A stretch of 64,000 nt of DNA from Roseibium sp. (GCA_017643215.1 JAEPNV010000009.1:1-64000), one strand, 5' to 3'; numbered from the stretch's first letter, positions 53,856 through 63,878 are shown. The notes: generated from the sequence alone by a model not told the origin. Program-made: numbers and translations.

Positions 53856-54192
53856 TCTGGTCGATGCCCTGCCCGCGACCCCGAGGGATAAGGACGGGCC
53901 GGTCTTTGCCGCGCCCTGGGAGGCGCGCGTGTTCGCAATGACCGTTGAAGCGCACGCCGCCGGCCTGTTCACCTGGGGTGAATGGGCCGAGACGCTGGGC
54001 GGAGAACTTGGCCGCGATCCGCGCGGCGACCAGGGCTACTACCTCCACTGGCTCTCCGCCTTTGAGAAGATCCTTGCCGACAAGGCCGTCGCCGATCCTG
54101 GCGCCTTAGAGGATTTGCGCTCGGCATGGGATGCCGCCGCGCGGGCAACCCCGCATGGACAGCCGATCGAACTGGGCCGCGGACAGCGCTGA
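53842..54192 (+). CDS. nthE: Nitrile hydratase accessory/activator protein
   Basis: A 116-residue homologue of the NHase activators (P14K/NhlE type) that load cobalt into the alpha subunit: PVFAAPWEARVFAMTVEAHAAGLFTWGEWAETLGGEL and YYLHWLSAFEKILAD. These proteins resemble the N-terminal half of the beta chain. I place the start at the TTG at 53842, seven bases after GTGGGAG and inside the last 14 bases of nthB; the first in-frame ATG is inside the conserved domain. Unlike some activators, it lacks an obvious C-terminal metal-binding tail. Confidence 0.88.
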   Translation: MTAPDLVDALPATPRDKDGPVFAAPWEARVFAMTVEAHAAGLFTWGEWAETLGGELGRDPRGDQGYYLHWLSAFEKILADKAVADPGALEDLRSAWDAAARATPHGQPIELGRGQR

Positions 54193-54193
54193 C

Positions 54194-54784
54194 CTACACC
54201 GGCTTGATGAGCCGCATCCGCCAGGTGACGTCTTTCTTGTCGGACGTCAGCCGGTAATCGTCCAATACGTCCCAGGCGGTGGCGTTGTCCGTCGCGTCCC
54301 ACAGTTTGGCGATCAACCGGTTGGCGCCGCTGCCGGGCCTTTGTGGCGCATACATGGAGAGCGCCATCACCCCATCCGGCTTCAGGAACGGAACGTACCG
54401 GGCCACCACGGCGGCCGGATCCTCGGCAAAATGCAAAACCTCATTGAACACGATGGCCGAAAACCTCTCGCCGGGCTCGGGCTCAAAGTCGTGCATATCG
54501 CCAGCGCGCAAGGACGCGATCTTGGGGTCGACATCGGCGATTTGAAGCGAGGCCGGTGACAGATCGACCCCGACATACCGGCGAAGGCCCATGGGCGCCA
54601 GGCGCTCATAGAGCAAGCCCTCTCCGCAGCCAATGTCGAGCACGTCGCCGTTCGTACCGGTCAGGTTCAACCACATCCCGATAATTCCGTAGCGGCCGCT
54701 TTCGGGGAGCGAGCGCAAGAACGCCCATCGGCCGGCTGCGTATTCAGCGTCCCAACCCTCGGCGGTCGTGGCGTTTTTCGACAT
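54194..54784 (-). CDS. Class I SAM-dependent methyltransferase
   Basis: A 196-residue methyltransferase. The SAM loop is VLDIGCGEGLLYERLAPMGLRRYVGVDLS (motif I and the acidic ribose-binding end), with GDMHDFEPEPGERFSAIVFNEVLHFAEDP as motifs II and III. The substrate is unknown. It lies 80 bases after the last gene of the transporter operon on the same strand, so cotranscription is possible. Its stop faces the nitrile hydratase operon with a one-base gap. Confidence 0.87.
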   Translation of the reverse strand: MSKNATTAEGWDAEYAAGRWAFLRSLPESGRYGIIGMWLNLTGTNGDVLDIGCGEGLLYERLAPMGLRRYVGVDLSPASLQIADVDPKIASLRAGDMHDFEPEPGERFSAIVFNEVLHFAEDPAAVVARYVPFLKPDGVMALSMYAPQRPGSGANRLIAKLWDATDNATAWDVLDDYRLTSDKKDVTWRMRLIKPV

Positions 54785-54864
54785 GTCTTCTCCAAAAGGT
54801 CCTGCGCGGCGGCCCTGTCAGCCGGGTCAACGCCGCTGTCTGCACGTGCGTGAGAGGGCTGGCC

Positions 54865-56052
54865 TCACTTATAGGGATCGGCTGCGTCCCGCAAACCGTC
54901 ACCCAGGAAGTTAAAGGCCAGCACGACGATGACAATCGGAATGACCGGCGCCATCAGCCAGGGATAAATCGTGACGACGGATATGTTCTGCGCCTCGTTG
55001 AGCAACACGCCCCACGATACGGACGGCCGCCGAAGCCCCAGGTTCAGGAACGAGAGCGCGGTTTCACCGAGGATCATCGACGGGATCGACAACGTCGCCG
55101 AGGCGATCACATGGCTGGTGAATCCTGGCAGAAGGTGCCGGCCAATCACGCGGCCGGGTTTGGCGCCCATTAACACCGCGGCCTTGGCGTATTCTTCCTC
55201 CCGTAGAGAGAGAAGTTTTGAGCGCACCGCTCGGGCGAGCCCGGGCCAATCCAGCAGTCCCAGAATGATCGTCAGGCCGAAATAGATCCAGACCGGGCTC
55301 CAGGTGACAGGCAGCGCCGCCGACAAGGCCATCCACAGCGGCAACTCCGGCAACGAGCGCATGATCTCGATGACGCGCTGGATCACGTTGTCGGCAATCC
55401 CCCCGAAATACCCGGCAATGCCGCCGAAGAAGAGACCCAGAACGATGGAAATGATGACACCGATCAGGCCCACCGTCAGCGAAAGGCGCGCGCCGTAAAC
55501 AAGCCCGGAAAACATGTCCCGGCCGAGCCGGTCGGTGCCGAGCAAAAAGAGCGTGCCGTCCTCAGCGGGGCAGAACAGATGGAAATCGGCGTCAAACAGT
55601 CCCCAGAACTTGTAAGGGTCGCCGGAACAAAAGAAGCGGATCCGCTGAACCTTGATGGTGTCTTCCGAAAACACCCACTTGAGGTTCGTCATGTCGATTT
55701 CGGACTTCATGCCGTAGACGAACGGGCCAACGAACGCGCCCTCGTGAAAGAAATGCACAGGTTGCGGCGGTGCATAAAGATGCTGGCTGTCGCGCGTGTT
55801 GGCGGTGTAGGGCGCGATGACCTCCGCGAACGGCACGCACAGATAAAACAGGATCAGGACCACGCCGGACCAGACGGCGACCTTGTGGCGCTTGAACTTC
55901 CACCACATGATCTGCCACTGGGACGCCTGGTAGAAGAGTTCCTGCTCTTCGGTTAGCTTTTCGGTCGTCGCCGGATTGAACGGTGCCGGGTCGACATAGT
56001 GTTCGACTTTTTGGGGCCGGTTGTCCGGACTCTCGACGGTTTGGTCGGTCAT
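54865..56052 (-). CDS. Opp/Dpp-type ABC transporter permease (OppC-like)
   Basis: A 395-residue permease. An N-terminal OppC domain (HKVAVWSGVVLILFYLCVPF) is followed by a periplasmic loop of about 100 residues and a five-helix core with the coupling motif EEEYAKAAVLMGAKPGRVIGRHLLPGFTSHVIASATLSIP. The loop is longer than in typical OppC, as in transporters for oligosaccharides or large peptides. It overlaps the OppB-like gene by four bases (ATGA). Confidence 0.93.
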   Translation of the reverse strand: MTDQTVESPDNRPQKVEHYVDPAPFNPATTEKLTEEQELFYQASQWQIMWWKFKRHKVAVWSGVVLILFYLCVPFAEVIAPYTANTRDSQHLYAPPQPVHFFHEGAFVGPFVYGMKSEIDMTNLKWVFSEDTIKVQRIRFFCSGDPYKFWGLFDADFHLFCPAEDGTLFLLGTDRLGRDMFSGLVYGARLSLTVGLIGVIISIVLGLFFGGIAGYFGGIADNVIQRVIEIMRSLPELPLWMALSAALPVTWSPVWIYFGLTIILGLLDWPGLARAVRSKLLSLREEEYAKAAVLMGAKPGRVIGRHLLPGFTSHVIASATLSIPSMILGETALSFLNLGLRRPSVSWGVLLNEAQNISVVTIYPWLMAPVIPIVIVVLAFNFLGDGLRDAADPYK

Positions 56053-57074
56053 TGGGCCGCCCTCCCGCCAAGCCGGATCCGCGGGTCCAAGACCGCCAGC
56101 AAGAGGTCGGATATCAACATGCCGATCAGCGTCAGCACGGCAACGAACAACAAGATAAAGCCGGCCAGGAACTGATCCTGGCTCTGCAGCGATGACAGCA
56201 GTACCGGTCCGACGGTCGGCAGGTTGAGAACCACCGACACGATGACCGATCCAGACACCATCGACGGGATCAGGTTGCCGATGTCGGCAATGAACGGGTT
56301 CAGCGCCATGCGCAGCGGGTACTTGATCAGAAGATGGTTTTCCTTCAAGCCCTTGGCTCTACCGGTCGTCACATACTGCTTGTGGAGCTCATCGAGAAGG
56401 TTGGCCCGCAGCCGGCGGATCATCGCCGCCGTGCCGGATGTTCCGATCACGATGGTCGGAACGATAAGGTGGGCAAGAACCGACAATGCCTTGTCCACGC
56501 TCCAGGGCTGATCGATGTATTCGGGCGCCATCAGGCCGCCGACCGACAGGCCAAACCACCTGTTGAACAGGTAAAGCAGGATCAATCCAAGCAGGAAGTT
56601 CGGTGTCGCAAGGCCGATATAGCCCAGAAACGTGAAGCCGTAATCGCCCCACGAGTATTGCCGCGTGGCCGAATAGATGCCGATCGGGAACGAGACGACA
56701 TAGACGAACAGGATCGTCGCGAAGTTCAACAGGACGGTGAGCGGCAGGGTAGGGCCGACCACTTCGGAAACCGGCTTGTCGAACTCAAACGACCAGCCCC
56801 AATTGCCTTGTAGCAGGCCATCGAATCCGTGCGGACCGGGCCACAATCCGACCCAGATCAGGTAGCGCTCAAAAAACGGCCGGTCGAGCGCGAACTCCTT
56901 GCGCAAAAACTCCAGTTTGGCGATCGAGGATTGTTCGCCGGACGCCTTAAGGGCCGCGATCTGGTTGGAAATGTAATCGCCGGTCGGCAGCTCGATAATG
57001 AAAAAGGTCAAGAAGCTGATCACGAGCAGGGTCGGGACCATAAGGAAGATTCGCCGGATGATGTAAATCAGCAC
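56049..57074 (-). CDS. Opp/Dpp-type ABC transporter permease (OppB-like)
   Basis: A 341-residue permease beginning MLIYIIRRIFLMVPTLLVISFLTFF, the standard OppB opening, with the coupling loop YVTTGRAKGLKENHLLIKYPLRMALNPFIADIG. It starts with GTG at 57074. It follows an O-methyltransferase gene in the operon order: ATPase, binding protein, O-methyltransferase, OppB, OppC. Confidence 0.93.
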   Translation of the reverse strand: MLIYIIRRIFLMVPTLLVISFLTFFIIELPTGDYISNQIAALKASGEQSSIAKLEFLRKEFALDRPFFERYLIWVGLWPGPHGFDGLLQGNWGWSFEFDKPVSEVVGPTLPLTVLLNFATILFVYVVSFPIGIYSATRQYSWGDYGFTFLGYIGLATPNFLLGLILLYLFNRWFGLSVGGLMAPEYIDQPWSVDKALSVLAHLIVPTIVIGTSGTAAMIRRLRANLLDELHKQYVTTGRAKGLKENHLLIKYPLRMALNPFIADIGNLIPSMVSGSVIVSVVLNLPTVGPVLLSSLQSQDQFLAGFILLFVAVLTLIGMLISDLLLAVLDPRIRLGGRAAQ

Positions 57075-57149
57075 CTCGTGCCCCCTTAATCGATCTCAGT
57101 CACGAGACCGGACTTTCCAACTTGCACGTCACCGCCCTTCCCTGCCGTT

Positions 57150-57812
57150 TCACACCGGTTTCAGCACCAAGGTCAGACCATCGGAAATCGGGACCATTGA
57201 GATGGAAACCCGATCATCGGTCCGGAGCATTTCATTCAAGATCCGGATGTCGTCGACCGCTGGATCGTGGACCGACGGATTGACAACGTCACCGAGCCGC
57301 AACGTGTTGTCGAACACGATGACACCGCCAGGCCGCACGAGCTGAAGCGCCAGTTCATAATAATGTGTATAGCTCTTTTTATCGGCATCAATGAAGACGA
57401 GGTCGAACGTACCGCCTTCGCCGGCCGCGACCATCTTTTCCATCAACGCCTCGGCCCGGCCAATTCTGAAGTCGATCTTGTCGCGCACGCCCGCGGCATT
57501 CCAGTGCCGCTCCGCCAGATCCTTCCACGTATCTTGCTTGTCGATGGCAATCAGTCGTCCATCTTCCGGCAGCGCACCGGCCATCCACAGGGAGCTGTAG
57601 CCGGTGAACACACCGAGCTCCATGACCTTGCGGGCCTGAAGAACGCGGATCAGAAAATCAAGGAACTGACCCTGTTCCTGAGGCACGCGCATATCCGAAT
57701 CCGGGAGTTTCTGCGTTGAGAGCCGCAGATCCTTCAAAACATCGGTTTCGCGCGTGCCGCGGTCGCAAACATACTCAAACAGTTCGGATGTCATCTGCAA
57801 CCGGTTGCCCAT
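57150..57812 (-). CDS. O-methyltransferase, CCoAOMT/COMT family 3
   Basis: A 220-residue Mg-dependent O-methyltransferase. The SAM site is VMELGVFTGYSSLWMAGALPEDGRLIAID; the metal ligands are in DLVFIDADKKSYTHYYELAL and VIVFDNTLRLGDV. Members methylate catechols and similar vicinal diols. I chose the ATG at 57812, ten bases after GAGG, giving the family's usual length; a start at 57878 would overlap the binding-protein gene. It is embedded inside a transporter operon, between the binding protein and the permeases, so it may act on the imported compound. Confidence 0.9.
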   Translation of the reverse strand: MGNRLQMTSELFEYVCDRGTRETDVLKDLRLSTQKLPDSDMRVPQEQGQFLDFLIRVLQARKVMELGVFTGYSSLWMAGALPEDGRLIAIDKQDTWKDLAERHWNAAGVRDKIDFRIGRAEALMEKMVAAGEGGTFDLVFIDADKKSYTHYYELALQLVRPGGVIVFDNTLRLGDVVNPSVHDPAVDDIRILNEMLRTDDRVSISMVPISDGLTLVLKPV

Positions 57813-57852
57813 CCAGACCTCATCTGCTGCCGACCGCGTTTGGAAAACCTGG

Positions 57853-59742
57853 TCACTTGCCGGCGAGGAAAAACTCATCCATCCGGTGAATGCCGAAATG
57901 GGCGCCCGGGTCCCAGCCGTAAAACGCTTCCACCGGAACGTTTTGGACGCCCTTGATGACAACCGGTTGGCGGACGCCCGACACAAGGCCGATATGGATC
58001 ATTTCCTCGGCATGGATGTCCAGCATCTCCGTCCAGATCCGTTCGCGCTGCGCCTTCGAGGTGGACGTCAGCCATTCCTGATAAAGCTCAAGCAGGCGGA
58101 CGGCGGGTTGCCAATCCGGCTCTTCCCCACCCTCGCCCTGGGTCTCGTAGTGATCGCCCCAGGCATGCCAGACGAGCGCATCGCCGCGGACCGGTGCCAG
58201 ATCCTCCGGCGGCATTTCGGAGGTCGGGATGCCGTTTTCAAATCCCGACCAGACGGACATCACGAGATCACCGGTCACCGACCGTTCGCGCAGGATGTCC
58301 CGCTGGCTGGGTTTGACGAACAGCTTGATACCGATCTCTTTCCAGGTCTCGGCGACAAGCTCCAGAGCATCGGCCTGGGTCTGGCTTTCACCCGCCGTTT
58401 CCACGATAATTTCCAGCGGACGGCCGTCCGACAAAAGCCGAATGCCATCGTCGCGCCGGTCGGTCAGACCGATCTCGTCCAACAAAGCGTTGGCCTTGTC
58501 GACATCGAACGTTGCATAGCGCGTAACGTAATCGGCCTTAAAGAGCGGGCTTGCCGGCAAAACGGTGTCGTTGCCGGGCGTTCCAAGACCGAAGAACAGC
58601 ACCTTGTTGATCAGTTGGCGGTCAATCCCGAGCGACAGCGCATGCCGGAACCGCTTGTCGCGCATCAGGTCCCGCCACACCGGATCCTTGACCGTCAGGT
58701 TCGGCAGGATCGAAATCTCCGACCCCTTGGAATTCATCCAAAGCGCGGTGGTGTAGTCGTGCTGCGCTTCGCCCTGCTTCAACACGGTGATGTCGGCAAA
58801 ACTCAGGTTCCGCGCCTGGAGGTTGGTTTCCCCCGCCTGGGTTTTCGCCGGGATCAGCTTGCTGTCGGCGACCGTCATGATCACCTTGTCGACATAGGGC
58901 AGTTGCTGGCCGGCGCTGTCGACGCGGTGATAGAAGGGGTTGCGCTCCAGGACAAACCGGCGGTCGCTGTCGGTGGACAGGCGGATCCAGGGCTGCAGGC
59001 TCGGCAGCTCCGAATTGCGGGCATTGTACATGTCATCCTTTTTGCCGTGCAGCGGCGCCCAGCTCCGGGCTTTCACTTCGGCCGCCGCCGTCTCGATGAA
59101 TGCCGGGTCGCCGTACTTATCGTGAAACTGTTTCAGATAATGGGCCGGCCGGTAGATGAAGGGCGGCCGCGACTTCGCCAATTCCGGCAGAAACAGCGGG
59201 TTCGGATCTTCCCAGGTGTAGCGAACGGTCGTCTCGTCGAGCACTTCGAATTTCGGCGGCTTGCCGTTTGCCAGGAGGAACGGCGGCAGACCGGACGGGG
59301 TGAGCTGTTCGTTGCTGACGATGTCCTCGAAGTAATACCGCAAGTCCTCGGCGCCGAAGGGATGGCCGTCCGACCACTTGTGTCCCTCGCGCGTGTGCAG
59401 CGTGAACACACGGCCGTCTTCGACCTCAACATCATGCAAAATGTCCGGCACCAGATTGAGCTCTTCGTCATACCCGACCAGGCGCGCGTAGCCCCAGACA
59501 TTTATGAGGCGCACATCCTTGGAGCGGCCGACCAGCGTGTTGACAGTGCCCCCGTGCTTGCCTGTCACCCGCCCCTTGGCCGGCAGATCCACCACGAGCA
59601 TCTCGGCCGGCACGCGGTCCGCGACCGGCGGCAGCGAGCCATCGATGCCCGGTGTTTCTTTCAGATCCAACGCCGACGCCGGCGCAAGGGTCAACGTGGC
59701 TGCCAACGCAACGGCCGCACCGATGCCTTTCAACATAGTCAT
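57853..59742 (-). CDS. Family 5 extracellular solute-binding protein
   Basis: A 629-residue periplasmic binding protein. It has a signal peptide (LKGIGAAVALAATLTLAPASA), then RVTGKHGGTVNTLVG and the SBP_bac_5 core (EGHKWSDGHPFGAEDLRYYFEDI, RDKRFRHALSLGIDRQLINKVLF). It is longer than peptide-binding DppA (about 535), like a group of alphaproteobacterial binding proteins thought to carry oligosaccharides or larger ligands. The ATG overlaps the ATPase stop (ATGA). Confidence 0.92.
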   Translation of the reverse strand: MTMLKGIGAAVALAATLTLAPASALDLKETPGIDGSLPPVADRVPAEMLVVDLPAKGRVTGKHGGTVNTLVGRSKDVRLINVWGYARLVGYDEELNLVPDILHDVEVEDGRVFTLHTREGHKWSDGHPFGAEDLRYYFEDIVSNEQLTPSGLPPFLLANGKPPKFEVLDETTVRYTWEDPNPLFLPELAKSRPPFIYRPAHYLKQFHDKYGDPAFIETAAAEVKARSWAPLHGKKDDMYNARNSELPSLQPWIRLSTDSDRRFVLERNPFYHRVDSAGQQLPYVDKVIMTVADSKLIPAKTQAGETNLQARNLSFADITVLKQGEAQHDYTTALWMNSKGSEISILPNLTVKDPVWRDLMRDKRFRHALSLGIDRQLINKVLFFGLGTPGNDTVLPASPLFKADYVTRYATFDVDKANALLDEIGLTDRRDDGIRLLSDGRPLEIIVETAGESQTQADALELVAETWKEIGIKLFVKPSQRDILRERSVTGDLVMSVWSGFENGIPTSEMPPEDLAPVRGDALVWHAWGDHYETQGEGGEEPDWQPAVRLLELYQEWLTSTSKAQRERIWTEMLDIHAEEMIHIGLVSGVRQPVVIKGVQNVPVEAFYGWDPGAHFGIHRMDEFFLAGK

Positions 59743-61625
59743 GCTGCAGTCCCCTCAAACGCCCGGACGTCTTGCAGGCCCGGTGCGCAGACAAAGTGGT
59801 CAGGTTCCATCTCGACAAGAACGGGCGCGACCCCGTCCGCGAGTCCAAAGGGCTCCGGCCAGACACTGGGTTCTGATGCCCGGTTCGCATCCAGCACGGA
59901 AAAATCAAGCCGATTGTCGAGATCTGGTTCAGGGACCGCCGACAAGAGGGCTTTGGTGTAGGGATGAAGCGGATTGGACACCACTTCGCGCGTCTCGCCC
60001 ACCTCAACCACGCGTCCGCGGCACATCACCGCGATCCGGTCCGCAATGTAATCGACGACGGCAAGGTTATGGCTGACAAACAGATAGGTCAGGTTCAGGT
60101 CGCGCTTCAGGTCCTGGAGCAGGTTCAGGATCTGGGCCTGCACCGAGACGTCGAGCGCCGATGTCGGCTCGTCGCACAAGATGAACTCCGGATTGAGGGC
60201 CAACGCGCGGGCGATCCCGATGCGCTGGCGCTGCCCACCGGAGAACGAATGCGGATAGCGGCGCAGGAACCTTGGATCGAGGCCAACCAGCATCATCAGA
60301 CTGCGCGCGCGCTCAGCCTGTTCGGCGGGCGTGCCAATCCCATGGATCTGCAACGGTTCGGTCAGGATGTCATTGACCGTCATCCGCGGATTGAGCGAGG
60401 AAAACGGGTCCTGGAAAATCAACTGGACCCGGCGCCGGTAATCCATCAACGCCGGGCCCCGGAGCTTGGCGATATCGCTCAATCCGTCGCCGTGGTTGTA
60501 GGCGACAGTCCCGTCGTCGATGTCGATCGCGCGAAGGATCGCCTTTGCCGCGGTTGTCTTGCCGGACCCGGATTCGCCGACGACGCCGAGGCATTCGCCG
60601 CGCCGGATCGTCAGATTGACCTGATCCAGAGCGGTCATGGTCGCCGCGTTGCTGCTGAAAAGTCCGCCCTTGCGCGAAGTGAACCGTTTGGTGACGTTCC
60701 GCAATTCAACCAGCGGCGCGCCGGGCGGCACCGCACATTCCGCCCGCCCCCGTTTCAGGTCGCCGGATTTGACCTCGATCGGCCGGATCGGCACCAGACG
60801 CTCGTCGCGGTCCATGTTGAAACTGGGCACGGCGTTCAAGAGCGCTTTGAGATAATCGTGCTGCGGATTGGAAAACAGTTGCCCGGCCGTGCCCTTTTCC
60901 ATGATACGGCCGTGATAGATGACCACGACTTCGTCGGCCATATTGGCGACCACGCCAAAGTCATGGGTGATCATCAGGACCGACATTTTCAGTTCGTCCT
61001 GCACGTCCCGGATGAGCTTCAGGATCTCCGCCTGGATCGTCACGTCCAGCGCGGTGGTCGGTTCATCGGCGATCAACAGCGCCGGATGGCAGATCATGGC
61101 CATGGCGATCATGGCGCGTTGACGCAGCCCGCCGGAGAGTTCAAACGGAAACGCGTCCAGGCCGCGCTTGGGGTCGGGAAAATGCACCAGGCGCAGCATC
61201 TCCTGGGTCAGTTCGCGCGCCTCCGCGCCGCCGACATCGCGGTGGAGGAGCGCGGCTTCGCCGATCTGATCCCCGATCGTATGCAGCGGCGACAGCGAGG
61301 TCATCGGCTCCTGGAATATGATCGCGACCCGGTTGCCGCGCAGATGGCGCATCTTCGGCCCCTTGCGATCGAGCGTCGCGATATCCACCGGCGGTTCGGC
61401 GCCGGTCGGGTCGGACAGCATCACCTTGCCGGACGTGATTTGCGCCGCGCTGGGGAGCAATCCCATGATGGTCTGTGAAATGACCGTCTTGCCCGATCCT
61501 GACTCTCCCACAAGGGCCACGGTCCTGTTTTCAGGCACCGTGAAAGACACGTCGTTGACCGCGCGGACCTGACCTTCCGCTGTCAGAAAATCGACGGTTA
61601 ATCCCTCGACAGAGAGAACATCCAC
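59739..61625 (-). CDS. Opp/Dpp-type ATPase with two fused nucleotide-binding domains
   Basis: A 628-residue fusion of DppD-like and DppF-like ATPases. Each half has its own Walker A ([24 protein letters not shown]), signature ([30 protein letters not shown]), and Walker B ([26 protein letters not shown]). I set the start at the GTG at 61625, seven bases after GGAGGGG; the frame upstream is non-coding in character. It is the first gene of the operon. A CRP-type site lies 108 bases upstream. Confidence 0.93.
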   Translation of the reverse strand: MDVLSVEGLTVDFLTAEGQVRAVNDVSFTVPENRTVALVGESGSGKTVISQTIMGLLPSAAQITSGKVMLSDPTGAEPPVDIATLDRKGPKMRHLRGNRVAIIFQEPMTSLSPLHTIGDQIGEAALLHRDVGGAEARELTQEMLRLVHFPDPKRGLDAFPFELSGGLRQRAMIAMAMICHPALLIADEPTTALDVTIQAEILKLIRDVQDELKMSVLMITHDFGVVANMADEVVVIYHGRIMEKGTAGQLFSNPQHDYLKALLNAVPSFNMDRDERLVPIRPIEVKSGDLKRGRAECAVPPGAPLVELRNVTKRFTSRKGGLFSSNAATMTALDQVNLTIRRGECLGVVGESGSGKTTAAKAILRAIDIDDGTVAYNHGDGLSDIAKLRGPALMDYRRRVQLIFQDPFSSLNPRMTVNDILTEPLQIHGIGTPAEQAERARSLMMLVGLDPRFLRRYPHSFSGGQRQRIGIARALALNPEFILCDEPTSALDVSVQAQILNLLQDLKRDLNLTYLFVSHNLAVVDYIADRIAVMCRGRVVEVGETREVVSNPLHPYTKALLSAVPEPDLDNRLDFSVLDANRASEPSVWPEPFGLADGVAPVLVEMEPDHFVCAPGLQDVRAFEGTAA

Positions 61626-61732
61626 AGCTTCGCCCCTCCTGCGTTCGCCTTCGCCACTAAGCCCTTGCGGACAGGAAAACACAACCACATTTGCGCGCCT
61701 GTCCGCAATGCATGGATTGGAAATGATCGAAG

Positions 61733-61748
61733 TGTGATTGAGATCACA
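61733..61748. promoter_or_regulatory. CRP-type operator upstream of the transporter operon
   Basis: TGTGATTGAGATCACA is a perfect TGTGA-N6-TCACA palindrome, identical in its half-sites to the CRP consensus. It lies 108 bases before the ATPase start and 82 bases past the stop of an adenylate cyclase gene. Confidence 0.85.
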
Positions 61749-61829
61749 TCGTCGCCATGACGTCACGATTTCAAAAACAAAGACAGGTTCTGGCGCATCA
61801 CGTTCCCGGGCGGATGCCGCGCCTGCCGG

Positions 61830-63722
61830 CTATTCGGCGGCCGGGGGCGATGCTGTCAGATCGCGGGCGGCGACGTCCGTCTGCCGCGCGGCGCCGCCTT
61901 CGGGCGCAAGCTTCCAGACATTCATTTCACCGCTGCGGCCGCGCAGATAAACGGCGCCAACTTCGGTAAGGGCGGTCTCCAGCGGCAGCCTGTCGGTCGT
62001 TTCGCCGCTGGCCAGGATCACGGTCTCCTCATCGATCCCGTAGTCCTTGCCGAGCGATTGCAGGCGTTCGGCCGTGTTCACCGTGTCGCCGACCACCGTG
62101 TAATTCCAGCGGTCGAGCGCACCAACATTGCCGACAACAGCCGTGCCGGTGTGGATGCCCATCCGCATTCGCATTTCAGGCCGCCCGGTACGGCGGGCGG
62201 CTTCATTGCGGCATTTCTGTTCGGCGGCAATCTTTCGGGCAGCGCGCACCGCGGCCTCGGCATGATCGGCGCGCGCATCCGGCGCGCCCCAAAAGGCCAG
62301 CATGCCGTCGCCGATAAATTTGTCGACCGTTCCCCCTTCTTCCTCCACCGCCTCGACCAGGATCGCAAAGTGGTCGTTCAACTGCCGTGCTGTCTCGGAG
62401 GCCGACATGGTTTCGGAATAGGCGGTGAATCCCACGATATCCGTGAACAGGATGGTCAATTCGGCCTCACGCGCCTCGGCGGCCTGCTGGCCGCCAAGCC
62501 GCATCAGCTTGATGAACAAGGACCGCGGCACATAGGTGTTCATGGCTTTGAGACCTTCAACCATCGCGTTGAAGGCCAACGCCACCTGGTCCAACTCGGC
62601 CACACGGCTGCGCGGCAGCGGTTCAACCTGGTCCAGCGACAAGGAGCCGACCCGCTCGGACTGGCGGGCCAACTCCCTGAGAGGGCGGGCCACGCGGCGG
62701 CCGATCCACACCGCGATCAAAACGGTAATGATGAGCGCCACAAATCCGACAAAGGCCGATCCGGTCAGCCGTTGCACCTCGCGCGAAATGGACGCGCTTT
62801 GATAATACTGGCCAATGATCCAGGGCCGGTCGCTGAATCCGGGGATCACCGCACGCATCATGATGAATTCGTCATCGGCCGCCTCGATCAACGATACCTC
62901 GATCCCCAGATCCGCCGCCCGCTGGAATTCAGACAAAACCTCCTCGTTGTTCATGGCGGCCAATACGGGATCCCCAAGGGTCAACCGGGCGCTTGGCAAA
63001 GCGCCGACCGGCAGATCGCCGCTTTGGAACATGGTCAAATCGGAGTGGACGACGACTTCGTCATTGCCGGCAATGATGAAGGTCGTGGCGGTCGGCCCGT
63101 CGTCGAACACGGCGAGCGTTTCTTCAAGGCGGTCCAATGAACTTGCCGCCGTCAGCGCGCCGACCATAACCCCGTCCCGAACGATCGGGACCGAGACGTT
63201 GGCGAATACGCCCACGTTGTTTGTGACCAGCGGGCCCCATTTCGGTCCGCTTTCTTGAGTGAGGTCCGGAAGCTCGTAGGCCCGCTCGCCCGGCGGCGGC
63301 TTGTCATTGGTGAACGACCAAAGCTTGCCATCCGGCGCCTTGTAAACCCCAAGCCGCTCGCCGCTCAGGTCGGTCAAAACCAGGACGGTCAGCGCCGGAT
63401 TGGAGGCCACAGCCATCGACATGTCCTCAAGCGCCGATTGTTCGGTGGCAAATTCCACCGCACCGCTATCAAAAAACGGCTTCAGCGCGACAACCGCCTG
63501 CTCGGCCGAATTGAAATAATCGCGGACCTGCCGCTCCATCGATTGGGTGACCAGGATCGTCTTATCGTTCAAGAGCGAGAACGTGTTCTTGAAATTGGCC
63601 ATGACCGAAAGGCCAAGAACCAGCGCAAGCGAGATGGCCACAAACGCGCCAAATCCAAGGCCGATCACCCGTGTCAGCGGCATTTTGATGCGGCGGTCTT
63701 CCCGTTGCGGCAGCAGGGCCAT
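61830..63722 (-). CDS. Adenylate cyclase with Cache sensor and HAMP domains
   Basis: A 630-residue transmembrane receptor cyclase. A first helix (about 17-42) is followed by a double-Cache-like periplasmic domain (45-310; DLSGERLGVYKAPDGKLWSF), a second helix (about 320-342), a HAMP linker (RRVARPLRELARQSERVG), and a class III cyclase domain (about 430-600) with LFTDIVGFTAYSE, TVDKFIGDGMLAFWG and NYTVVGDTVNTAERLQ. Metal, adenine and transition-state residues appear present. It would convert an external signal into cAMP. It is directly upstream of the transporter operon that carries a CRP site. Confidence 0.92.
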   Translation of the reverse strand: MALLPQREDRRIKMPLTRVIGLGFGAFVAISLALVLGLSVMANFKNTFSLLNDKTILVTQSMERQVRDYFNSAEQAVVALKPFFDSGAVEFATEQSALEDMSMAVASNPALTVLVLTDLSGERLGVYKAPDGKLWSFTNDKPPPGERAYELPDLTQESGPKWGPLVTNNVGVFANVSVPIVRDGVMVGALTAASSLDRLEETLAVFDDGPTATTFIIAGNDEVVVHSDLTMFQSGDLPVGALPSARLTLGDPVLAAMNNEEVLSEFQRAADLGIEVSLIEAADDEFIMMRAVIPGFSDRPWIIGQYYQSASISREVQRLTGSAFVGFVALIITVLIAVWIGRRVARPLRELARQSERVGSLSLDQVEPLPRSRVAELDQVALAFNAMVEGLKAMNTYVPRSLFIKLMRLGGQQAAEAREAELTILFTDIVGFTAYSETMSASETARQLNDHFAILVEAVEEEGGTVDKFIGDGMLAFWGAPDARADHAEAAVRAARKIAAEQKCRNEAARRTGRPEMRMRMGIHTGTAVVGNVGALDRWNYTVVGDTVNTAERLQSLGKDYGIDEETVILASGETTDRLPLETALTEVGAVYLRGRSGEMNVWKLAPEGGAARQTDVAARDLTASPPAAE

Positions 63723-63878
63723 GGTACGTGGCTTTCATTCAAGTCTATGCGCCGGCACTCGGCCCAGCTGTTCGTTCCCGTTCGGGAAAAAGCAGTTCGC
63801 CACCCAACCCTGTGCTTACTATGGCCGGATCGGCAGATTCCCGCAACGATATCCTTCGGCGCCGCGCCAGGTGCGCGT

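Noticed and set aside
57754-61478. Two very long + strand open frames (735 and 504 codons) opposite the binding-protein and ATPase genes
   Set aside because: They are antisense to well-supported transporter genes. The products are Arg-, Gly- and His-rich with no domain.
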